Source: Sergeia podlipaevii (Eukaryota > Euglenozoa > Kinetoplastea > Trypanosomatida > Trypanosomatidae). From it: a stretch of 33,245 nt of DNA. Below are positions 10,083 to 18,945 of this stretch, in pieces; positions within the stretch are counted from its first letter, which is position 1; each line of letters opens with the position of its first letter. A program made the translations under genes and the position numbers. Location: the NCBI GenBank assembly GCA_030849805.1, contig JASANZ010002015.1, positions 1 through 33,245 on the forward strand. The letters are read 5' to 3'. The notes under the pieces were generated by a model that saw only the letters and a list, made by a program, of their open reading frames with translations, did no database searches and had not been told where the DNA came from.

Positions 10083-10740
10083 TTTCTCTCGCTTACGCTG
10101 ATGAGAGGAGGAGAGGAGTGGTGGAGGGAAGACAAATAAAGAAGAAAGTGCAAAAAAAAAAAAAAAGAGAAAGAAAAAAAAGAAATAGCGATGAAAGTCG
10201 TTCTGTTAAGCTTCGTCTTGAATAAATGTTTTTCTCAACAAAGCATCTGCGCTTGCTGCGTGTAATGCTCTTTATATACTACTTCTCTTCCTCAGTGCAC
10301 GCACTACGTGTCACTACAGAAATGTAGATATACTGCTAGAGGAGTTGATTAGTGGGTAAAGAACCACCACAAAGATAGCTAGGAAACATAAAACCAAAAA
10401 ACAATGTGAGATGTAATGATAATAACATTAAAATGAGGCATAAAGAACGCAATAGCAGTAATGAGATGTATACCCCCTCCCTCTCTCTCTCTCAACTCAT
10501 TGGTTCAAGTTAGTCATTGTGGTATTGTGTGTACATGTGTCTCTCTCTTTCTGAATTGCAGTAAAGTTCATGCAGCATGCTAAACACCTGTTCATCCTCC
10601 TTGTCACACACGTACACACACGCGCATATATATGTCGGAGAGAAAAAAACATGTAATGTAATGCATCACTTCCCCCTTCTTTACCTATCTAATCATCTAT
10701 ATATTTCTTCCAGTGCCCTCCAGATTCATTAATAAAAATT
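10083..10740. other. Spacer between the 1368-residue gene and the lipase gene
   Basis: About 660 bases with no gene visible. It holds the lipase splice signals (10098-10196), a CT run (about 10479-10493), and AT-rich 3' UTR sequence. Confidence 0.65.
10098..10196 (-). promoter_or_regulatory. Predicted trans-splice acceptor for the GOST-like lipase gene
   Basis: A very long pyrimidine run (minus strand 10196 to about 10104, with a T14 core) leads to the first AG in TCATCAG at 10099-10098. The predicted 5' UTR would be only about 15 nt. The run is among the longest in the window. Confidence 0.5.
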
Positions 10741-13700
10741 CTACTTGGGGCTAGGGGATTGACGTATGTATTTGGTGTACAGCCTCTTGGCGACTCGCAC
10801 AGGACTATCACCTGAGCTAGTTCGTGCCCTATCTGGTGCTCCACGGCCTCCTTGTGCTTCTGCCTCATATGGTGTATGCTTCTTACCGAGTGCGGTAGGC
10901 GTTGCAGCCCTCATGGACTGCGGCGGCGGCGGTGATGGCGGTGACGATCCTGACACGCTCACGTCTCCTTCCCGTGGATGTGAGCTCGCCACACTTTCTT
11001 CCGCAGTGTGTGCTGCTGCTGCCGCTGCTGTCCCTGCAATTTCTCCTGTGGTGCTAATAAACGGCAATGTTGAGGAGGAACTACTGGCCGTCGCGTGGTG
11101 TGACGCTCGCCGTGCCCAACTTCTTAGCGGCGCTGCTGACACACGTACAACAGTGCCATCTCTGTCACTACCACAGTTACATTTACTCGCCAGGTATCTT
11201 CGAAACTGCCGCTGCTGCTGCTGACGACTGTGAAGTTGAGAGACAGCGCGGTCCACGGCGACATCACCCCCGTTCGCACTCGTATCATAAGTAGGGCCGC
11301 CATTGTAATAATACACAGCCACATCGTTGTCATCATCAAAGACGGATTGCTGACTTGCAGCTGCGCTTTTCTTACTTCTATTTTGCTTCTTCTCGGAGGT
11401 TCCCTGATCAGCCCCCTGCTGTGAAAGCGGATCGATGCTACTGATACTGCCGTCTCCGAGGTGGGCCGACTCATCATGAAGACTTCCTCTACCCCCCTTG
11501 ATACCTTGCGTGCTGCCGCAACTGCTGCGGCGAGAGGTAGAGTTGCTATCTCCACTACCTGAGGGCACTGCCACCACAACGGGGTGTGGCTCTGAAGTAG
11601 TGAAGCATGCAGATGTGCGCGCTGGCAGCGACATGGCACCTTCACAATTCAAGTCCGTGTGAAGGACATCACCACCACCATTACCGCCATCCACGTTAGT
11701 TCCTACGCATGCCCGCTGCTTCCTCACCAGCGGGGCAATAGAGTGCAGTTGAGACGTCCTCTGGGTCGAAGTGGAATTTGTCTGCTTTACGGAATTCTCC
11801 ACCTCTTCGTCCACATGACCGCCGTCACCATCACTGTCGACGGAGCTAGTGTCCAAGACATTGCCCTTTGCTTTACACAGCCCGCCTAATATCATCGGTA
11901 GCTGCTGCCGCTCCAGTGGAAACGGGGTAGGCACAGCGTGCACATCGTCTTCCTCGTCTACCCACACTTGTTCTGCTTTCCTTGTGTCAGTTTCCGGCCT
12001 ACACTCACACCCGCCGCCTCTAGTCCCTCGTGATTGCACTTGAGGAGTGCCGGAGTCGCAAGAGTCGTTGTTGGTGTACACGTAATGCAGAAACGTGGTG
12101 GAGGAGTTGACGCCGTCCGGGCTCTGAAACTGGGTAAAGGCGTCGCTGCTCTCATTACGACTGATGGCACTAGCGCTTGCGCTCTGGAAGCAGCGTGCCC
12201 GTCGAGGCGGCGGTGTGTCTTCGCGAAACGTAACAGCACTGCCGTAACTCTCGATGCCATGTAATGGGCTGGAAGAGCAGACCGTCCATGTTGGCGACCT
12301 CATTGTAGCAGCGTCACCACCTCCAGCAGCACCACTACCACTGCTGGTGGCATACTCGGCAGAATGGGTACGTGTGACTCCAATGTGACGTGGCAGGGAT
12401 GGACTATTACTGAAGATTTGCGGGCCTTCCTGGTTGTAGGCCTCGCCTTCTTCCTCTCCCTCTTCTTCTACATAGTCCTCCTCACAGTCCTTGTATTCGT
12501 ATCGCGCTGTAGTGAGGTGGTCCTTTGGATTCTTATCTTTCTCTCCGTCTTTCATCGCCTCCTCACCTCCCCCTACATGTGGGCTCTGCCACCGTCGATA
12601 TGGAGTTTCTGGAGACAGAGAGACCTCATCAGGGCAGAGAAGCTCTTCCTCCTCCTCTGTGCTTCTACAAGCGCTTTTCCCAGAGCTTCTCGACGCCTGC
12701 TGCTTGGTGCCCGTGACAGCAGGTGGCTTCAGAGAGCTAGTCATAGTGGTGGAACTTGAGCGTGAAGCAGAAAGAGGCGGCCGACCTAGTGACAGCTGAG
12801 ATTTCTCGCTCTGGCAGCCTTTGGGGTCCTGCACCGCTGCCACTGCTTCTCCGTTGGCTACAGCACCTGAGGCCCTGTCATTGCTCTCCTCCTCTTCTTC
12901 ATCATCACCGTGTGTGCCGCCATGAGGGGACCTCGCACTGCTATCGTGCGCATCTTCGTCCACATAGATCACACAAACTCCTTCCTCTTCGTCCTCTCGC
13001 GGTTTCTCTTGACTATCTTCAGCAACTGCCACTCCGTCCACTTCTGCTGCTGCTGTTGTTGTTGTTGCTGCTGTCGCAGTGATGATGCTATCGGTAGAGA
13101 AAACCCTGCAGCCGCTCTCCTCCGCGGGAATGCAAACAAACGTGGCACACAATGGCAAACCGTCCTTGTTGTCCCTGCCGTCAGGAGTCGACAGGCGTAT
13201 CGCCAGCTGATGCATTTCATCCTCGCGCAGTATCTGACGCGCCTCCTCCGTGCTAGACGCGTGAAAGCTACCCGCTGACTGCGATAGTGCAAAGTGCAAA
13301 GTGGGGGTGGGGTGCCCCGATATTAGCGGAGCAGTGGCTACTGCCGAAGATGGCGATACTGCCGCTTCTGAACTTTGCTTGCAAAGGGGCATCATTGTCG
13401 GCTCGGTCATAGTCGCCGCTGTCGCCACCAATGGGCGTGCGGGGAAAGAACAGGTAGTGGCAGTGGCGGCAACAGTGATGGGGGCCGCAGACGTCGCGCC
13501 TGTCAAAGTCAGTATAGCACTACTCAGCAACCGAGCAGACTCTAGCAGTTCTGCGGAGGTAACGCAGGCCGCCCCGCTGACGGCCTCCGTTGAGACCTCC
13601 CGGAGTGCGGCTAGAGCCTCTGAAAACTTCGCCTGTGCTGCTTCTCGTTTTCGTTGCTCACGAGTGGGTCCGTTGGAGCTGCTTTCACATATAAAACACT

Positions 13701-14847
13701 TTCCATCTTGTTGCTGCTGTGACTCTCGCACCTCACCCGCTATCACATTCGCGTCCATGCCACCAACGTTGCCACTGCCGTCGTAGGGCAACCCAGCACC
13801 CCCTTCGCTTGCTAAGGAGAGAATGGGGGAGGGGAATCCTCCTTGAGTGAGTATGCTATCCCATGAAGTCGGCGTGGTACTATGGCAAAAGAAGCCATCC
13901 ACCTGTGCGCCGTTCGGTTTGCTTTCCCTTCGCACTACATGCAAAGACAACGGCGAGGTGCAAATACGCGGGGGTGGGGGCTGCTGCCGCTGCCACAACA
14001 CCTCGTGCCGCGTTGCCACCAGCTTCGGTCCGCCGTCGTCCTGTTGAGAAACTCGCGGAGAGGTAGGATGCGGGGGATCGCCGCTGTTGTGTTGGCTACA
14101 CGGATGGAACTGCTGGACTGACACCGCGTTCCCGTCTTCTCTAATATGCACTGAACACATAGCGCTTAAAAGACTACCGTCGCTAAGTGCGGAGGAGACT
14201 GAAGACAAGCTACCCACCTTGATGACTCCTACGTGGCGATGTGGGTTGTGCCCATTATGCCTCTCACGCTGCATCTGTAACAGTTGCTCCAGCTTCTTCT
14301 CCTGCTCCTCTTGCCCCTCCCCCTCCCCGTGTTGCGGCGGCGGCGGCAGCAGTAGACTCGTGTGAGAAACCTCGTTATCCCCAGCACGCGCTCTATGACG
14401 AACAGTGCCCTCAGCAGGCATTCGAAGGTAGAAGGAGCCAGTATTCGATGATGGTACACACGACATGTCTTTCCCTTCCACTGCACGGTGCTTCTGTGAG
14501 CTGACATCTGCTGCTGGTGCTGGTGCTGCGGCAGCGGCGGAGGAGCGGCGGTGTGAGTAATGGTAGCTGGAAGGATGCTGGGGAATGTCGTGCTTCTTGT
14601 CATCGCTATTGCCAGGTCCCACACCATCATGCCTACGCAATCTCGTAGTATTTGGATGCGCACGATGGAGTAAGGAGACGCTATCAAGATGTTGCCGTTC
14701 CCCATTCCTTAGTGCCTTGGGCATGTATGGAACAGGCCGCGAGCATAGCTTCACCACCCGCGATGTAATCATGCCCAGAGTGTCCATGTCTAGATCCTGG
14801 CTATGACGGCCACACGAACAATGTCGACGCCCATTATTCAATTCCAT
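10741..14847 (-). CDS. Large, mostly disordered protein of unknown function
   Basis: This 1368-residue frame has no domain I recognise. It is rich in Ser, Gly, Ala, Glu and His, with acidic clusters (EEEEE-type runs), Ala/Thr/Gln tracts and Pro runs; there is no TM helix. A Cys pair HCSCGRH lies at 9-15, and a likely amphipathic helix lies at about 396-448 (EQRKREAAQAKFSEALAALR). The C-terminus is basic (KRLYTKYIRQ). Such proteins in trypanosomatids are often cytoskeletal or regulatory scaffolds, but nothing here decides that. The start is doubtful: no AG occurs in the 75 nt before the ATG. The first AG after the strong pyrimidine tract lies inside codon 16, which would make Met21 (14787) the start. 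An in-frame upstream ORF ends directly at this ATG. Confidence 0.85.
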   Translation of the reverse strand: MELNNGRRHCSCGRHSQDLDMDTLGMITSRVVKLCSRPVPYMPKALRNGERQHLDSVSLLHRAHPNTTRLRRHDGVGPGNSDDKKHDIPQHPSSYHYSHRRSSAAAAAPAPAADVSSQKHRAVEGKDMSCVPSSNTGSFYLRMPAEGTVRHRARAGDNEVSHTSLLLPPPPQHGEGEGQEEQEKKLEQLLQMQRERHNGHNPHRHVGVIKVGSLSSVSSALSDGSLLSAMCSVHIREDGNAVSVQQFHPCSQHNSGDPPHPTSPRVSQQDDGGPKLVATRHEVLWQRQQPPPPRICTSPLSLHVVRRESKPNGAQVDGFFCHSTTPTSWDSILTQGGFPSPILSLASEGGAGLPYDGSGNVGGMDANVIAGEVRESQQQQDGKCFICESSSNGPTREQRKREAAQAKFSEALAALREVSTEAVSGAACVTSAELLESARLLSSAILTLTGATSAAPITVAATATTCSFPARPLVATAATMTEPTMMPLCKQSSEAAVSPSSAVATAPLISGHPTPTLHFALSQSAGSFHASSTEEARQILREDEMHQLAIRLSTPDGRDNKDGLPLCATFVCIPAEESGCRVFSTDSIITATAATTTTAAAEVDGVAVAEDSQEKPREDEEEGVCVIYVDEDAHDSSARSPHGGTHGDDEEEEESNDRASGAVANGEAVAAVQDPKGCQSEKSQLSLGRPPLSASRSSSTTMTSSLKPPAVTGTKQQASRSSGKSACRSTEEEEELLCPDEVSLSPETPYRRWQSPHVGGGEEAMKDGEKDKNPKDHLTTARYEYKDCEEDYVEEEGEEEGEAYNQEGPQIFSNSPSLPRHIGVTRTHSAEYATSSGSGAAGGGDAATMRSPTWTVCSSSPLHGIESYGSAVTFREDTPPPRRARCFQSASASAISRNESSDAFTQFQSPDGVNSSTTFLHYVYTNNDSCDSGTPQVQSRGTRGGGCECRPETDTRKAEQVWVDEEDDVHAVPTPFPLERQQLPMILGGLCKAKGNVLDTSSVDSDGDGGHVDEEVENSVKQTNSTSTQRTSQLHSIAPLVRKQRACVGTNVDGGNGGGDVLHTDLNCEGAMSLPARTSACFTTSEPHPVVVAVPSGSGDSNSTSRRSSCGSTQGIKGGRGSLHDESAHLGDGSISSIDPLSQQGADQGTSEKKQNRSKKSAAASQQSVFDDDNDVAVYYYNGGPTYDTSANGGDVAVDRAVSQLHSRQQQQRQFRRYLASKCNCGSDRDGTVVRVSAAPLRSWARRASHHATASSSSSTLPFISTTGEIAGTAAAAAAHTAEESVASSHPREGDVSVSGSSPPSPPPPQSMRAATPTALGKKHTPYEAEAQGGRGAPDRARTSSGDSPVRVAKRLYTKYIRQSPSPK

Positions 14848-14922
14848 TTAAGAAACGAATAGAAAAAGTAGACAAACAAACAGAGAAATAATATTTTTTT
14901 TAAAAAATGCGTATATAGACAT
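14848..14922 (-). other. In-frame upstream ORF abutting the 1368-residue gene
   Basis: An ATG at 14922-14920 opens a 24-codon frame, in phase with the main ORF, that ends in TAA at 14850-14848, directly next to the main ATG. The peptide is basic then hydrophobic (IISLFVCLLFLFVS at its end), like a leader. No AG occurs within these 75 nt, so if the main ATG is used, the mature mRNA should contain this uORF. Confidence 0.35.
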
Positions 14923-15246
14923 AAAAAAAAAAGCGGCACGCTTGACTCTATGATAAAAGATAATGTAATGCTTTCAACTGCTTCTCCTGACGCCGCGTAT
15001 GCACAGAGTATGGAAATGATGGAGACTAAAGAAAAGAGAAGAAAACTATGATGACCAATGTGGCAATACTAACAAAATAAAGGTGACACACACACACAGG
15101 CACAAACGGTACGATGGAGGATGAGAAAAAAAAAAGTGGTGGAAGGAGCACTAAAACACAGACGCACAGTAAAATATGTGTATAAAAAAAGCAAAAAAAA
15201 AATGCGACTCTAGAAAAAAACGGTAATCCTATTTTGTTGTTGTGCG

Positions 15247-15264
15247 GTGTGTGTGTGTGTGTGT
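15247..15264. repeat. (GT)9 microsatellite
   Basis: Nine GT units in the 3' spacer of the HSP110-TPR gene. Confidence 0.9.
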
Positions 15265-15979
15265 AGGCAGATCTGCGCAAGTTATATTTGTTCACACACA
15301 CAAAACACACTCTCTCCACGAACGCGGCCTTCTCTCCCTCTCCTGTCGCTCACAGCAGAGAGAGAGAGAGAGAAAACGCGCTGAAGTGCACTGTTTTCTG
15401 TTGACCATTGAGGACAAATATAAAAGAAAAGAAATAAAGAAGAAAGAAAAAAGGGGGAAAAAAGTGAAATTCAAGACGCGGATTTCAGTCAAAGAGACTG
15501 ATACAAGGAAACATGTTACGCCTTTCTTCCACGACGGTGCGTATACATTCATACAGTTTTATATATGTAACTCTACCTAGTCACCTAGTGTGAAGTACGC
15601 TGCAACACCCCGCAAAGAAAAAAAAAACTGCATCTATCGCACTTAAAACACAATGTAAAATAAGTAAGCATGTATATAACTAGCGAATGCCTCTTGACGC
15701 TAGTATATATGCAGACGAACGCGCATTTTTCATGATTTTTCTTTTTTTGCTTTCTTGCCTGTACAAACACAAGTATAAAGGCTCACTCACGAGCTCACCT
15801 ATAGCATCGATGATGTAGCTTCGAGTTAGAAAAAAAAAAAAAACCAATCATGCTAAAAGAAAAGTGGAGAAAGATAAAAATAGATATCCGTATGAGAGCA
15901 AGAAAAAAACAAACTACCTCCACTTCATCATATATTTACCCACCACCCCCATTTTTTTTTTCAATTGATTTGATTTGGT

Positions 15980-18211
15980 TTATGAGAACATTCTCGCAAA
16001 CATTTTCTTCTCTTTTGCCTTCTGGGCTTCCAGCGCCTTCTTTGCATTTGAAAACTCAGCCATCACTCCGGGGTCCTCATTGGTGATCACGCGTGCCTTT
16101 TCCAGATCGACAATAGCCTCTTGGTACTCCTTGAGAGCAGCGAGCGCCTGTCCACGACGAAACAACGCCTTCCCATTGTCCGGTGAAAGGTCGAGTGCAC
16201 TCGTGCAGTTGTTCACAGCGTTGCGCCAGAGCCCCAGCTTGACGCTGCAGGAGGCAATGTTTAAGTGACAAGAGAGCGAGATCTCTTGCTTCTGTTTTGC
16301 GTACTCCTCATTTTTTGTGTCATAGAGCTGTCCAAGAGCGGAGAGCGCTTGCACAAAGCGTGTCTGGGCTTCTTGCCAGCACTCCTGCTTGAAAAGTGCC
16401 TGCCCTTGCTCCCGACGACGTTGAGCCATGCGAAGGCGCTGTGGGTCGCTCTTGAGGTCCTCGTTGTCCTCTTGCTTGTGCTCCTCGCTCAACTTCTTCA
16501 GCTTCTCCTCACGCAGCTTCTCATCAGCGGCAAGCGAGGCGTAGTACTCTGCCACTTCGGGGTACGCAGCCGCGACGTGGTCCTGCACTCCCTTCAGCTT
16601 TTTGTGAATAGTTTCCGTGGTGGCCCCCTCGCAGTCTCCACGGAGGTAATCATCTACCTCAAGCAGGTAGCTGCGCGCCTCATCTTTGTGTGTCCGTTCT
16701 GCCTTTGAGTTCTCCACCGCCTCAAGCGTCTGAAGAACATACGCATCAAGCTGATTGATAGCGGAAAGGCGTTGGTGAATAGAGGCATCAATGGCGGCCA
16801 TCTTAGCCTCAACGGCGGCCCATTCAAAAGCCTCGGCCTCGTCTTCTGGGGAAAGAGGGAGGTGTGTGGCCGCTGAGGAATCGGTCGCCTCAAAGCCAAC
16901 CAATTCTACTGTGTGATTCATGTAAACTGGTGATTCCTCTTTGCCTTCTTGCGTCTTGATCGTCTTCGTTGCCTCTTCCTCATCCTCTTTCTTGTTGGCG
17001 TTGTCCTTTCGCTGTGCATCCAGCGTGCACACCTCCGCCAAGATGGCACTGCCCTCAGCAACGGACAAGTTTGCGTCGAGCGTAACGCCTACACGCGTAA
17101 TGCCAAACGCTTCCTTGATGAGGTTCGTCACAAATGTGGTGCGCCACCCCCCACCGATCACTTCCACCCGCGGCTCAGTCTCGTCCTCTGCAAGAGGTGG
17201 GAGCTTCGTCTTCAGCGACGTAAACATGTCGCGCAGACCCGACAGCAGAGGAGCGGAGATGCGCTCAGCAAGTGTGCGAGAGATTGGAATATTGATATCT
17301 AGATCCCCCTTCACCGCTTCTAGCTGCACGCGTGTCTCCTCCACAGTCGACAAAATCTCTTTCGCCTTGCGGCACTCACGCATGATCTTGCGGAACGCCT
17401 TCACATCACCGTAAATGGCATTGGTGCCGTGAAGACGCTCAACTTCGCTGTACACGTAGCCGCACAGTGCAGCGTCAATATAGCCACTTCCCATCAACAA
17501 GGACTCCGCCGCAACCTTGGTCACACGCTGTTTCGATACAGCGACGACACACGCACTGCAGCAGCTCTGGCCAATGTCAAGGATCGTCACTATCATCGGC
17601 TTCTCCACATCGTCACTGAGAGAGCTGTAGTGAATGTGGTGAAAGTACGCAGCCATAGCCTCATCACTACGTGCAATGATCGTGTTCTCCTTCTTCACGC
17701 CTGCGAGCAAGCACGCCTGTCGAAGAGAAGATATGGCGTAAGGAGAAACGCAGGTAGGAACGGACATGCACACCGGCATCACAGCGGCATCACCTGGTAC
17801 AAGGCTGAGAATGCTCTTGATGAAGTAAGCAGCCACCTGTACCGGGTGTCTTTCTTCCTCTCCAATCCAGCGCTTGCCAGGAGGCTTCTCCCTAGCGGTA
17901 GACGTGGTGGCGGCGTCTTGAGCAACAAGAGGCGAGTCGGGCTCGTCAGTGACGGTGCTACCGAACAGCCACGGCGCCAGGTCCACAACCGTCTCGGTGG
18001 GCTTTGTGATCTGTTTTGCTGCTGCATTCTCGCCGTAGCAGCGCGCCCCGCACGATGGATAGGATACAATTGTGCTCGTGGCCTCGTTGCTCAGCTCATT
18101 GCGAACAATTACTGGCATAGGCTTGGCAGGATCCAGCATGGCGATGCGGGTTGTGGCAGCGCCGAGGTCAATGCCAAGGGCACGATGGTCTTCCGGCAAA
18201 GTAGCAGGCAT
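15980..18211 (-). CDS. HSP110/HSP70-like ATPase domain fused to a TPR clamp
   Basis: This 743-residue protein opens with an HSP70-fold nucleotide-binding domain: GIDLGAATTR (13-22), ILDIGQSCCS (210-219) and IGGGWRT (352-358). The DIG-Ser form and the region ECRKAKEILS (279-288) resemble HSP110 more than classical HSP70. After about residue 395 comes an acidic Lys/Glu linker rather than a substrate-binding beta domain, then an HSP110-like helical bundle (about 460-575). Three TPR repeats (about 594-713) follow. Clamp positions for binding a C-terminal EEVD are N651, K681 and R685, with conservative R600 and Q604 at the first-helix sites. The protein may act as a nucleotide-exchange factor or adaptor docked on HSP70 or HSP90 tails. 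Several HSP70 catalytic positions are changed, so hydrolysis may be weak. No presequence is visible; it is probably cytosolic. Confidence 0.88.
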   Translation of the reverse strand: MPATLPEDHRALGIDLGAATTRIAMLDPAKPMPVIVRNELSNEATSTIVSYPSCGARCYGENAAAKQITKPTETVVDLAPWLFGSTVTDEPDSPLVAQDAATTSTAREKPPGKRWIGEEERHPVQVAAYFIKSILSLVPGDAAVMPVCMSVPTCVSPYAISSLRQACLLAGVKKENTIIARSDEAMAAYFHHIHYSSLSDDVEKPMIVTILDIGQSCCSACVVAVSKQRVTKVAAESLLMGSGYIDAALCGYVYSEVERLHGTNAIYGDVKAFRKIMRECRKAKEILSTVEETRVQLEAVKGDLDINIPISRTLAERISAPLLSGLRDMFTSLKTKLPPLAEDETEPRVEVIGGGWRTTFVTNLIKEAFGITRVGVTLDANLSVAEGSAILAEVCTLDAQRKDNANKKEDEEEATKTIKTQEGKEESPVYMNHTVELVGFEATDSSAATHLPLSPEDEAEAFEWAAVEAKMAAIDASIHQRLSAINQLDAYVLQTLEAVENSKAERTHKDEARSYLLEVDDYLRGDCEGATTETIHKKLKGVQDHVAAAYPEVAEYYASLAADEKLREEKLKKLSEEHKQEDNEDLKSDPQRLRMAQRRREQGQALFKQECWQEAQTRFVQALSALGQLYDTKNEEYAKQKQEISLSCHLNIASCSVKLGLWRNAVNNCTSALDLSPDNGKALFRRGQALAALKEYQEAIVDLEKARVITNEDPGVMAEFSNAKKALEAQKAKEKKMFARMFS

Positions 18212-18260
18212 CCTGAAGAATTAAAAACAATAATAAATAAGCTTGTATAGTGTTTTTTTT

Positions 18261-18279
18261 CTTTTTGAGAGAGAGAGAC
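18261..18279 (-). promoter_or_regulatory. Predicted trans-splice acceptor for the HSP110-TPR gene
   Basis: On the minus strand TCTCTCTCTCTC runs into AAAAAG, with the AG at 18262-18261. The 5' UTR would be about 49 nt, and the first ATG after it is the ORF start. A second candidate, TTCTTCAG, lies just before the ATG but would leave almost no leader. Confidence 0.4.
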
Positions 18280-18680
18280 TAAAAAATCAAGAATGCTAGT
18301 TCAGACCTAGTGTGCTAGTACCGGTATACGTAGGTAAAGAAACGCTTTCCTTTTCGTTTAATATCTTCTTTTCTGTTTTTATTATATATGCGCTGGGAAT
18401 TCTAGCAACAAACAATGACAGGAGTAAAACAGTAAGAAAAAAAAAATGCAAATTCTTTTATAGAGGGGAGAGAGAGAGAAGGGAGGGGGGGTGAGGGAAG
18501 TATGTGAAACTAAGATAAAAAAAAAAGAAGTATTTTTTTTAGCAATCACTGGAATGCAGTGTATACGGAGGATCCTCCCATATTCTTAATCGTTTCTCTC
18601 TAATTGTCCACAAGAAATATTTTGCATCCCACGTGATATCGCAGTACCATCGCATTCCATGTACAGTTAGAGAGAAAAAA

Positions 18681-18698
18681 GAAAGAAAGAAAGAAAGA
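18681..18698. repeat. (GAAA)n microsatellite
   Basis: Four to five GAAA units in the SEC16 3' spacer. Confidence 0.85.
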
Positions 18699-18945
18699 TG
18701 AAAAACGTCAATGAAAAAAAAGGACAAAATATTTTACTTTGTTAGTCAAAAAATAATACTAATTACAATAATAATAATAATAGCCGGTAAGATACAAAGT
18801 AGTAGGAGCAAAAAAAAATTAAAAAAAAAACAGAGAGTGCAAAAGTGGATGTAAAAAGAAGGAAAGAAATAACGAAGCATTCTGCCTTTCCTCTTCTCTA
18901 TCTTATCCCAGCACTACACACACACACAGGTACATGGGTACCAGT

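Larger units (their letters stand above)
14848..15979. other. AT-rich spacer: HSP110-TPR 3' UTR and 5' flank of the 1368-residue gene
   Basis: About 1.1 kb without a credible gene apart from the short uORF. It holds a T8A6 run (14894-14907), (GT)9 at 15247-15264, (AG)7 near 15359-15372 and many poly-A runs. The longer apparent frames start at GTG or encode homopolymer-like peptides. Confidence 0.6.
18212..18945. other. AT-rich spacer: SEC16 3' UTR and HSP110-TPR 5' flank
   Basis: About 730 bases with no gene visible. Purine runs dominate, including a GAAA repeat near 18681-18698 and GA runs near 18269-18278 and 18470-18480. Confidence 0.65.

Noticed and set aside
15026..15319. 97-codon minus-strand frame in the HSP110-TPR 3' spacer
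   Set aside because: It starts at GTG and encodes homopolymer and GT-repeat sequence; nothing else supports it.
17429..18250. 273-codon open frame on the plus strand opposite the HSP110-like ATPase domain
   Set aside because: It mirrors a conserved domain on the other strand, has no splice signal pattern and its product is Arg/His-rich as expected of an antisense shadow.
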